Shown in pieces: positions 14,150 to 22,028 of a DNA stretch of 22,028 nt. The stretch covers positions 1 through 22,028 of the forward strand of contig CAVPFA010000001.1 of assembly GCA_963703655.1 (NCBI GenBank). Direction: 5' to 3'. The notes beneath the pieces are model-generated. The model did no database searches. It had not been told where the DNA came from and saw nothing but the letters and a program-made list of their open reading frames with translations. A program made the position numbers and the translations under genes. The stretch comes from CAVPFA01 sp963703655. Its GTDB lineage: Bacteria; Actinomycetota; Acidimicrobiia; Acidimicrobiales; Bog-793. Each line of letters starts with the position of its first letter. The stretch's first letter is position 1.

Positions 14150-16147
14150 ATGGCGCCGGTGCGTCCCCGTGTGTTTGCCGTCCTTGCCGCCGCCGTCATC
14201 GCCGCGGCCGCGGGATACGGCGTCTCCCTCGCGACGAAGCCCTCGGCACCGTCCGCCGGCGGCTCCGGCGCGTCAGCGGCAAAGTCCGTCCGCTCGCTCA
14301 CCTGGCGCTCGCGGGAGCTCGGCACGGCCGCCTTCGGCGCCACCGCCTGCGCCGGACCGCAGCGGTGCTTCGCATTCGGGCTCGGCGGCACCTTCGCCAC
14401 GAGCACCGACGGAGGGAGGAGCTGGACGGTCACCCAGCTCTCCATCACGGCGAAGCTCACGGTGGTCGCCGCCGCCTGCCCGAGCGCCAATCGCTGCGTC
14501 GCGCTGGGGAGCCGGCGATATCGGCCGTCCCGCCGGCCTCGTCGCAGGCGAGGCGCGGCGTCGCGCTCGCCTCGAGCGATAGCGGGCGCTCCTGGTCTGA
14601 GGCGCTTGTTCGCGGCCCCGCCGTCCAGTTCGCCGGTGGGCTCGCCTGCCCGAGCACCGCCGATTGCTACGCCACCGCCTCGAGCCTGGCGGGTCCTGCC
14701 TCTGCCGGCTTCCTGCTCGCCAGCACCGACGGGGGCGTCAGCTGGACGACCCGCCGCCCCGGCCCTCGCTACGGGCTCGGCGGGGCGCTCGCCTGCTCGG
14801 CGGTGAGCCGCTGCTTCGCGGCCGGGGGTCCGGGCGGCATCGTCGCCACGAGCGACGGGGGGCTGCGCTGGGTAGACGAGAGCGAGCCGATAGGCGCTGG
14901 CGGGAGGCTCGGGGTCGAGGCGCTCGCCTGCTCGAGCCTGACGACCTGCGTCGGCGTCGGGATCGAGCCGAGCCCGGGCTACCCGGTGATCATGACGACG
15001 AGAGACGGTGGCTCCTCGTGGCGCTTTGCCGAGCTCGGTCCCCCGAGCAGCAGAGCGGGCGCGTCTTCTCAACGAAGTAAGTACTGGCGAGTACTTGGCG
15101 GTCAGCTGCTCGGGACTGCGCTGCGCTGCCGTCGCCGACACGTTCACCGAGATCGGCCTTCTCGCCGAGAGCAGCGACGGCGGGAGGACCTGGCGCGAGT
15201 CAGCCCTCGGAAGAGGCGGATCGTTCTCGGGGGTGACCTGCGCCGCAGCGGGCGGTTGCGTCGCGGCCGGCACGATCGGTGACGGCTCGGCGATCCTCGC
15301 CCTCGGATCGAGCGGGCACCCGTGGACCAAGCGCTACGTCGGGCCGAGCACCGACTTCTCGTCGCTGTCGTGCCCCTCGACGCAGCACTGCGTGGCGGCG
15401 GGAGGCGCGGGACCGGTCCCGGTCGCGGCGGCGATGGCGACAAGCGACGACGGCGGGGCGACTGGTCGGCCACCGCCCTGCCCGGCGGCCTAATCGGGAT
15501 CGACGCGGGTCGACTGTCCGACGAGTCGCCGCTGCCTGGCCGTCGCCGACGTGGCCGCACCAGAAAAGCTCTTGCAAGATGGCAACCTCTTCGTCGGCGC
15601 GATCATCTCGAGCGACGACGGCGGGCGGAGCTGGCGTGCGTGACGGACAGGCGCCAGTCGGCACGCTCGACGCGCTCGAGCTGCCCATCGCCGCCACCTG
15701 TTACGCCGTCGGGGCGACGGAAGAAGGCTCCGGCGTGCTGCCGGCAGGACCTCGTCGTGAAGACGAACGACGGCGGGGCGCGTTGGGTCGCCGGATCAGG
15801 TTCCAGCCTTCCCGCCTCAGCCGCCCGTCGGTAGCTCCGGCTCAGAGATCCTCGTCGGCGGACTGACAAGCGTCTCTTGCTTCGGCCCGCGCCGCTGCCT
15901 CGCCGGCGGCCCGGCCGGGGTGCTCGCGACAAACGACAGCGTCCACTGGGCCGTCCGGTACCAGACGCCCGGCCCGGGCCACGGAGGGATGGTGGCCTAC
16001 GGCATCCTCTTCGGCCAGCTCCAGCTTCTTGCCTGCCCGAACCCGTCTCGCTGCGTCGGCGTGTTCACCGACGCCGCCAGCTCCGAACGTCTGCGCATTA
16101 GCACCGACGGCGGCCGGTACCGGCCACCTCCTTCACCGACCTCCTGA
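14150..16147 (+). pseudogene. Second BNR/Asp-box propeller protein, multiply frameshifted
   Basis: The ATG at 14150 starts a signal-anchor (PRVFAVLAAAVIAAAAGYGV) followed by propeller blades of the same style as the gene at 69-1782. Asp-boxes are STDGGRSW, SSDSGRSW, STDGGVSW, TSDGGLRW, TRDGGSSW, SSDGGRTW, SSDDGGRSW and KTNDGGARW. About twelve Cys-pair motifs occur (CAGPQRC, CPSANRC, CPSTADC, CSAVSRC, CPSTQHC, CPTSRRC, CFGPRRC, CPNPSRC). The reading frame changes at about 14505, 14555, 15060, 15465, 15505, 15640, 15750 and 15830. Reassembled it would be ~660 residues, with an N-terminal anchor and the propeller outside the cell. It lacks the multi-helix N-terminus of the first copy. No catalytic residues are recognisable. 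Confidence 0.75.
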
Positions 16148-16183
16148 ATCGGCCACCTCCTTCATCGACCACCTCCTTCATCG
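16124..16183 (+). repeat. Short tandem repeats after the propeller gene
   Basis: The 16-mer CCACCTCCTTCATCGA occurs twice in tandem (16152-16167, 16168-16183). A variant, CCACCTCCTTCACCGA, lies at 16124-16139. The following ~110 bases stay rich in C, T and A with few G on this strand. The location just upstream of the relaxase gene suits an oriT or replication iteron, but the copies also overlap the ragged 3' end of the propeller gene. Confidence 0.5.
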
Positions 16184-16337
16184 ACCCCACCTCACCTTCT
16201 CGTGGACCCACCCCCTCGACCAACCACCTCGTCGACCAAACTCCCCGACCACACACCCTCGGCATCCAGGGGTAGAGGGTTCGGCAAGGCGCTGACTTGC
16301 CCGTTCCGGATCGAGCTCAATAGGGTGGACGTCCGGG

Positions 16338-16358
16338 TGCCTCTCTACTGTAGAGGCA
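16338..16358. repeat. 7 bp hairpin 40 bases before the relaxase start
   Basis: TGCCTCT (16338-16344) and AGAGGCA (16352-16358) are perfect inverted arms around CTACTGT. Conjugative origins commonly carry an inverted repeat next to the nick site and near the relaxase gene; a terminator or operator would look the same. No nick site can be named. Confidence 0.4.
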
Positions 16359-16398
16359 GTCATCGCGACCGCCCGCCGACGGAGAGGACGACGCGCTC

Positions 16399-19368
16399 GT
16401 GATCTCGATCCGCCGCATCAGTCTCGGAGGCGGGTTCCGCTATCTGATGGACTCGGTCGCGACGGGCGACGGCGCCGCGATCGGTCCTCGCCGCTCTCGG
16501 CCTACTACGCCGAGTCGGGGACGCCGCCAGGCGTGTTCCTCGGCGCCGGCCTCGCCGATCTCGACGGCGGCGAGGGGTCGAAGCGGGGCACGCAGGTGAC
16601 CGAGGAGCACCTCTCGGCTGCTGGTGGCGCTGCGACCCGATGAGCGGCGAGCCTGTCGGCACGAGCGGCGAGGGCGCCGGCCGGCGCAGTGCCCGTCGCC
16701 GGCTTTGACCTGTCTTTCACCCCGCGCAAGTCGATTTCGGTCGCCTGGGCGCTCGCCGACGACCGAGACGAGGGCGGTCATCTACGACTGCCACCATCAG
16801 GCGATCGACTACGTGATCTCCTACGCCGAGCGCGAGGTGTTCCACTCCCGCTCTGGCAAGAACGGGATCGTCGAGGAGGACGTGACCGGCGTGGTGGCGG
16901 CCGCCTTCACGCACTGGGCGAGCCGAGCCGACGATCCGCAGCTGCACGACCACGTCGTCGTTTGGAACCGGGCGAGGTCGGTCTCGGACGGGAAGTGGCG
17001 CACCCTCGACTCGAAGGCGATCTTCAAGGCGACGACGACGCTCTCCGAGCTGCACCAGGGAGTCCTCTCGGACCTTCTGACCACGGCTCTCGGCGTCGGC
17101 TGGGAGGCGCGCCGGCGTCGCCACTCGGCGAAGCCCCGCTACGAGATCACCGGCGTTCCCGAGACGCTCATGGCCGAGTTCTCGCGCCGGTCCGAGCAGA
17201 TCGCCGCGCAACTCCGAGGTCCTCCGCGCCGAGTTCGTCGCCGCCCACGGGCGAGCGCCACCGCCGTCGAGGACATGCGCTTGCACCAGACGGCGACGAT
17301 CCCCACCCGGCCCGACAAGACCAAGCACAACCTCGCCGAGCTGACCGAGGCAGTGGCGCGGCCGGGCCGTCGGCACATTCCCGAGGACGAGCAGATCGCC
17401 TGGGTGTCGAGCCTGAGCAAGCCGCAACGACCTGCCGCTGCTTGCCGCGACGACCTCGGCCGAGCCGATCCTCGCCGATGCCGCCGAGGCGGTGATCGCC
17501 ACCGTCGCCGAGCGCCATTCGACCTTCGGACGCCAGAACCTGCTCGGCCGAGGCGCACCGGATGCTGCACGGGGTGCGCTTCGCATCTCCTGACGACCGG
17601 GTGGCCGTCGCCGAGCAGATCACCGAGCTCGCCGTCGCGCGCTCGGTGCTGCTCACCCCTCCGTCGCTGCACCACACGCCCGAGCGCTACTTCCGCCCCG
17701 ACGGGTCCTCGCGGCTGCGTCCGAAGAACCACCTCCTCTACACGACCGCGACGCTCCTCGATGCCGAAACGCGCCTGCTCGAGGTCGCCAGAGAGACGGC
17801 GGGACCGCGAGTGAGCGTCGCGATCGTGGCGACAGGTCGTCGAGGCGAACCTGCCGGGCCGCGACTACGGGCTGAGCATCGACCAGGCGCTCGCCGTCGA
17901 GAAGATCGCCACCTCCGGACGCGTGCTCGACGTGCTCGTCGGCCCGGCCGGCACCGGCAAGTCGACCGCCATGGCGGGGCTGCGGACCGCCTGGGAGGAC
18001 GCCGACGGTCCGGGGTCGGTGATCGGTCTCGCCCCCTCGGCCGCAGCCGCTCAGGCGCTCGGGACGAGCTCGGGATCGAGACCGAGAACACCGCCAAGTG
18101 GCTGACCGAGTGGCGGCGCATCCCCGAGCTGTCCGCACGACGCGACCGCTCGCCGTGAACCTCGCCCGCCACGCCTACCCCCGCTCTCGGAGCGCGGCCA
18201 AGCTCCGCGCGAAGCTCGAGCTACCGACCGGGCCATCGCCGAGCGGCGGCTGAAGGCGCGGACAGCTCGTCATGATCGACGAGGCAACGCTCGCCGGGAC
18301 GCTCGCGCTCGACGAGCTCGTCAGCGCCGCAGGCCAAGCCGGCTCGAAGGTGCTGTTGCTCGGCGACGGAGCACAGATCGGGTCGGTCGAGGCGGGTGGG
18401 GCCTTCTCGCTCCTCGTGCGAGACCGCGGTGATCTCGTCGCGGAGCTGACCGACGTCCGCCGGTTCCGCTCGGAGTGGGAGAACGCCGCCAGCCTCGAGC
18501 TCCGCCGCGGCGACAGGTCGGCCATCGACGCCTACGAAGCCCACGATCGCATCACGGGCGGTGATCGCGAGTCCTGCTCGACGCCCTCTACGCGGCCTGG
18601 AAGGCCGACGTTGACGCCGGCAAGTCGAGCCTGATGATCGCCGCCGACGCCGTCACGGTCTCCGAGCTGAACCGGCGGCGAGAGCCGATCGCGTCGCTGG
18701 CGGGACCGTCGCTGATGACGGCGTGCGCATCGCCGACGGCCAGATCGCCGGCGCCGGCGACGAGGTCGTCACTCGCCAGAACAACCGGCGGCTCGCCGCC
18801 GGCTAGAGCTGGGTGAAGAACGGTGACCGCTGGGTTGTCCCGGCTACCAGCTCCGATGGCACCATGGCCGTTCGTCGGAGCTCGGAACCGAGGTGGTGTT
18901 CCGGCGGACTACGTGGCCCAGCACGTCGAGCTCGCGTATGCGACGACCGCATTCCGCTCCCAAGGCCGTACGGTGGACACGGCGCACCGATGGTCGCGCC
19001 GACGACGACCGCGAGGTGCCTACGTCGCCGCGACGCGAGGTCGGAGTCCAACCGGTCTGTATGTCGACGCCGCGTACGACCCGGATCCTGCGACGGGCCA
19101 CGACGGAGCCGTCGCGCCACAGACCGCGAGTGACGTGCTCGCCGGCGTGCTCGCGAACGAGGGGCCGAGCTCTCCGCGCACGAAACGCTCGACCGTGCTC
19201 AACGCCAGGCCGACGACTTCGCCACCCTGCCGGCCGAGTACGAGGCGCTCGCCCGCGTGGCCCAGCAGCAACGTTGGGATGCACTCCTCGATCGGTGCGG
19301 CCTCGGACGGCCGTCTCGAGCAGGACGCCGAGAGCGCCGCTGATCGTCCATCCGCCACCGACCTGTAG
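16399..19368 (+). pseudogene. MobF-type (TrwC/TraA-like) conjugative relaxase-helicase, broken
   Basis: A relaxase nicks oriT and unwinds the plasmid strand for conjugation. The GTG at 16399 opens ISIRRISLGGGFRYLMDSVA, followed after a phase change by SAYYAESGTPPGVFLGAGLA, holding the candidate catalytic tyrosines. Next come PVAGFDLSFTPRKSISVAWA and AEREVFHSRSG; then FTHWASRADDPQLHDHVVVW with the three-His metal site. The helicase half has Walker A GPAGTGKST (about 17946-17972), Walker B-type VMIDEATLAG and LLLGDGAQIGSVEAGGAF. It continues HVELAYATTAFRSQGRTVD and YVAATRG, the last RecD-like motifs. At least a dozen phase changes occur, for example near 16480, 16612, 16760, 17215, 17370, 17535, 17835, 18065, 18150, 18265, 18570 and 18800. 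The C-terminal part past RWDALLDRCGLG is obscure, though VAAHRD near 19715 may be a distant remnant. Either dead or a badly sequenced gene. Confidence 0.85.
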
Positions 19369-20134
19369 ACGCCGAAGTCGCGGCGGTCTCGACGTGGAAG
19401 AGTCTTCCCTGATCTCGTCGTGGCTCGTGCACGATGACGTGCAGGTACCGTAGCGGTCATGCACGCCGGGGTGGAGTCGGCACCAGCCGATGGGTCGGAC
19501 CAGCACGCCAGTACGAACCTCATCGTGGGACTGATCCCCCGAGCCTGCCGGTGTCACCCATCCGGACATGGCCCGGGCCTCGACGAAGCGGGAAACGTCG
19601 CGATGGGGCGCCGGGCGCGGGAGATGGCAGAGCAGGCCATCGTGGAGGGACAGGGCCTGGGCGCGCCTCGGTGCCACCTCGGACCCGATAACCGGGTACG
19701 TCATGGAGGCCCTCGATCGTCGCCGCCCACCGGGACGCCCGGAAGCCGGGCATGGACCATCATTCCTGGGCCCGACCAGCGTGCCGAAGCGCTCGGCGAA
19801 CGTACGCGTCGATGTGCGCTTCAGCGGCGATCAAGCTCGGCGTGGAGCCGAAGAGGCAGCGAGCCGAAAACCACTACGCCGTCGAGGTCGGCAACGGCTG
19901 CTGAGTCTCGCTGCACCGATCCTGGTACGCGAGCGGGACGGAGCGATAGGCGAAAGTGTGGCATTGGTGACCTTCGTCGAGTGGGAGACGCTTCATCGAA
20001 CGGACCGGAGCGCATCGAATCAAGCGCTCGAAGTGACAAGCCGATGGTCACCAGTCCTCCGCGTGAGGCTGTTGAGGACCCGCTATCATGCTCATCGTAG
20101 GTCGGCTCCGAGCGTAGGGTTGATCAGCTGAGCA
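19369..20134 (+). other. Possible decayed relaxase tail, otherwise unassigned
   Basis: No single frame holds a plausible protein. Pieces such as REMAEQAIVEGQG (about 19618-19656) and SIVAAHRDARKPG (about 19705-19743), in different plus frames, resemble the helical C-terminus of MobF relaxases, where a VVAAYRD-like segment is usual. IKLGVEPKRQRAENHYAVEV at about 19828-19887 also looks protein-like and is followed by a stop. These are hints only. Confidence 0.3.
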
Positions 20135-20332
20135 TTGTCAGGATGTGACGAAGATGAGCTGGAGGACTGGTTATGGACCCGCTGGGTGAGCGTTTGGCGG
20201 CTCAGTCTCGATGAGCAGGTCCTGTGGAGGGTGTCCGGACTGATGGTAATCTTCGCCAAGCAAGACCGGGTCGGAGTTCTCTTCAGCATCGTCTGGGTGG
20301 TCTTGCTCTTCTGGGAAGCGGTGTCAGCATGA
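20135..20332 (+). CDS. Small putative membrane protein
   Basis: A 65-codon frame with an acidic N-terminus (CDEDELEDWLW), an amphipathic middle and a C-terminal hydrophobic segment (VGVLFSIVWVVLLFWEAVSA) that could span the membrane. The start is a weak TTG without a binding site. Tryptophan content is unusually high for a chance frame. I do not recognise it. Confidence 0.3.
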   Translation: MSGCDEDELEDWLWTRWVSVWRLSLDEQVLWRVSGLMVIFAKQDRVGVLFSIVWVVLLFWEAVSA

Positions 20333-21781
20333 CTGGTTCATTCCTGGATCGATCTTGGGCTCGTCTTCGTCATTGTCGGCGTGCACTGTTACGGCTCTCA
20401 GATGGGATCGTTGGCGCACCTGAGACGTAGTCACCAATCGGTAGGGCGGTGGAACTGCGCTTGGGTGGGTGTCCTCTCGAAGAGGCGGGTCATTGTGTCG
20501 TTTCGATGCAGGTCGAGCTCGCCCGGGATGGTCGGCATGTTCAGTGGTTTGGTCAACTGTCACCGAATGATCGGCAGGTAGGTGAAGTTCGCCGACCCCA
20601 CGGCGCGCGATGGGCAGCACGTGGTTGATCGGCAGCGGGTCGCCGGGAGCGGTGGCAGCTGCATACGGCGGTGGCTTTTCCCGACGTGACATATTTCGAG
20701 CGCCTGCTCGCCGTCGTCAATCAGTTCGTGCCGGTGCGCACCCACTGCTTCGACTGCAGCGCCGATGGTGGTCACCTCCGCCACCGCCGCTCGAGTGCAG
20801 GGAGTGGCTCCCGATGGTCGCTATTAGAGGACCGGGCGACCGCGGCGGCGCCGTCATGGTTGGATTGGTGGTCACGGTCTTCACGGCAGTGTTCGCTGTC
20901 AACCGGGCGACGAGAGTACCTGGATCATCCGCCGCGGATGTCGGCTCCTGGGCCACCATCTGGTCTCGAACCGGTCTGACGATGATCTTCGAGACTGGAG
21001 TTCCCCGTGTGTGCTGAGCTACTGCCCGATCAGCAGCCAGTGCGCGAACTCCTCCGGACCCTCATACGTCGACGTCGTCAGCACTTCGGGAGTCCGCTGG
21101 TCGTCGACGCCGACGAGTCGATTGGATCATGAGGGTGATCGACCCATCGTGGAGTCTGTGGAGTTCACGTGGCAAGAAGTGGGCTCGAGGATCGTCGTCC
21201 GGCGTCGCTCTGGGGCATCTTGTTATTGATCCGTCTCCCTGCTCAGGAGGTCGAGGACCTTTGCAGGCCACTGCTTGGAGGCGCTGCTCGATCTGGATCG
21301 TCACGGGGTGGTCGATCGCTCGCACTCGTCGGAGGTGCCGTCGCTGGTAACGTCGCCTCCGCAATCCACTCGGAGGCGGCAGTCGTAGTGGGCCGCTATT
21401 ATGACCGCTTCAAGGCGACTTGATCAGGCCAGTGGCTTATCGTGGACACAAACGATCGCGGCTGAGCCAGCGGGGAAGATACTGCGGAGATCGGAGAGCA
21501 ACTCCTGCCACTCATCTCGGCGCCAGAGCAATAACTTTGGTACGGTATACTGAAAGACGAGATGGTACCCGTCCTTCTGATCGCCAAAGGAGTATCACCA
21601 CTAACTATGCCAAGGAGCATGAACAGCAGTGACCGAAGACACATCATCAATGTGTAGAAGCTTCGTAAACTCTGGAGACGCTATGTGGATCATGAAAGTT
21701 CCTGTGGAACTTCTTCAACTGCTGATGTAGCTAGGTGCGAAACACTTCCGTGGACTGTCATACTTTTTGAGGTAGTACATA
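20333..21781. other. Long stretch without a convincing gene
   Basis: About 1.4 kb with short frames on both strands, none with a binding site, domain or steady codon use. One 39-codon frame at about 21008-21127 (ELLPDQQPVRELLRTLIRRR, ending DADESIGS) reads well but is short. An HNH-like string (DPLPINHVLPIARRG) on the minus strand near 20610-20650 and an RYYD string near 21390 were noted and judged too weak. AT content rises noticeably after 21640. The region looks like eroded accessory DNA. Confidence 0.4.
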
Positions 21782-22028
21782 TCAAGAGTCGTCACTCACT
21801 GAATCTGCCCTTGTAGGCATACACCTTCGATCTTTATGTTTAACCGTCGCTAGTTGTTGCTGAACAGCGAGGGCGAGCTCACGGGTGAACGTGCCTGAGG
21901 CGACGTTGTTCGCGCCGACAACACTCGTTTGTAGTCCTCTGGGGACCGAGTGGAATAGAAGCGCAGTTCCACGCCGAAGATCCTTCCCCGTAGAGATCGT
22001 CTCCAGCTGGTCCAAGAAGACATGGAGG
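21782..22028 (-). CDS. Partial CDS running off the right edge, unknown
   Basis: The frame is open to the window edge and its last ~80 codons read FLDQLETISTGKDLRRGTAL, then LFHSVPRGLQTSVVGANNVA, SGTFTRELALAVQQQL, and end SVSDDS. The 5' part lies outside. The xGTFTRELALAV ending is reminiscent of the closing helix of caspase-like (C14) domains, but the His and Cys that would settle it are not in view. Even composition and an intact frame suggest a real gene. Its lower GC differs from the relaxase region. Confidence 0.4.
   Translation of the reverse strand, partial: LHVFLDQLETISTGKDLRRGTALLFHSVPRGLQTSVVGANNVASGTFTRELALAVQQQLATVKHKDRRCMPTRADSVSDDS

Noticed and set aside
14062..15330. Long minus-strand open frame opposite the second propeller gene
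   Set aside because: Proline-, alanine- and arginine-rich shadow of the plus-strand blades; no motif, and the Asp-box and Cys-pair patterns are on the plus strand.
18844..19704. 286-codon minus-strand open frame
   Set aside because: Mostly antisense of the relaxase C-terminal motifs; histidine/arginine-rich with no domain.
20600..20692. HNH-like string DPLPINHVLPIARRG on the minus strand
   Set aside because: Only one short HNH-like segment; the second His/Asn motif and zinc cysteines are absent and the frame has poor codon use.
21380..21423. GRYYD string on the plus strand, like an RHS tip
   Set aside because: The following residues (RFKAT, then stop) do not continue as xxGQFLSxD in any frame, so five residues alone are too little.
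1..22028. CRISPR array or rRNA genes
   Set aside because: No regularly spaced repeats of 25-40 bases and no recognisable conserved rRNA segments on either strand.

Overview
This 22 kb window is high-GC DNA with actinobacterial coding habits: strong G/C third positions, GTG starts, an ECF sigma factor and a MobF relaxase of actinobacterial type. An acidimicrobial or related actinobacterium is my best guess, from protein style only. The window reads as an accessory or island-like region. It carries one intact tyrosine integrase, a scrap of a second, a relaxase gene broken by many frameshifts, detached RHS core tips, and several single-copy hypothetical genes.

Layout. 0.07-1.8 kb (minus): a membrane-anchored beta-propeller (BNR/Asp-box) protein split by a frameshift near 1490. 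1.85-2.25 kb (plus): a 3' scrap of a tyrosine integrase followed by a scrap of RHS core. 2.3-2.8 kb (minus): a small two-helix membrane protein with a PH-like domain. 3.1-5.7 kb: a plus-strand gene made of four internal repeats, flanked by two minus-strand RHS tips. 5.7-6.05 kb: non-coding, with a 12 bp perfect inverted repeat. 6.05-6.74 kb (minus): a single-pass membrane protein. 7.25-8.56 kb (plus): an unrecognised 437-residue protein. 8.7-9.1 kb (minus): a VOC/glyoxalase-like protein. 9.6-11.2 kb (plus): an ECF sigma factor coupled to a DUF4349-type membrane protein (frameshifted), with a good ECF promoter directly before the sigma gene and diverged direct repeats on either side. 11.4-13.4 kb: a YCII-like gene, 11-mer repeats, the intact integrase, and a convergent excisionase-like HTH gene preceded by a coupled 21-codon ORF. 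13.8-14.1 kb: remains of a dual-specificity phosphatase. 14.15-16.15 kb (plus): a second, badly broken BNR propeller. 16.1-16.4 kb: tandem repeats and a hairpin where an oriT would be expected. 16.4-19.4 kb (plus): a broken TrwC/TraA-like relaxase-helicase. 19.4-22.0 kb: no convincing intact gene except a partial minus-strand ORF at the right edge.

How it fits together. The integrase, excisionase-like gene, candidate oriT and relaxase look like parts of one integrative or mobilisable element, now defective if the frameshifts are real. Two propeller genes of the same Cys-pair style, the RHS tips and the four-repeat gene look like envelope or interaction functions collected around it. The sigma/DUF4349 pair is a separate regulatory module. 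Frameshifts are very frequent and many fit a single missing base in an otherwise well-kept reading frame. Whether they are gene decay or sequencing indels cannot be settled from the sequence alone, and this caveat applies to every gene marked broken.
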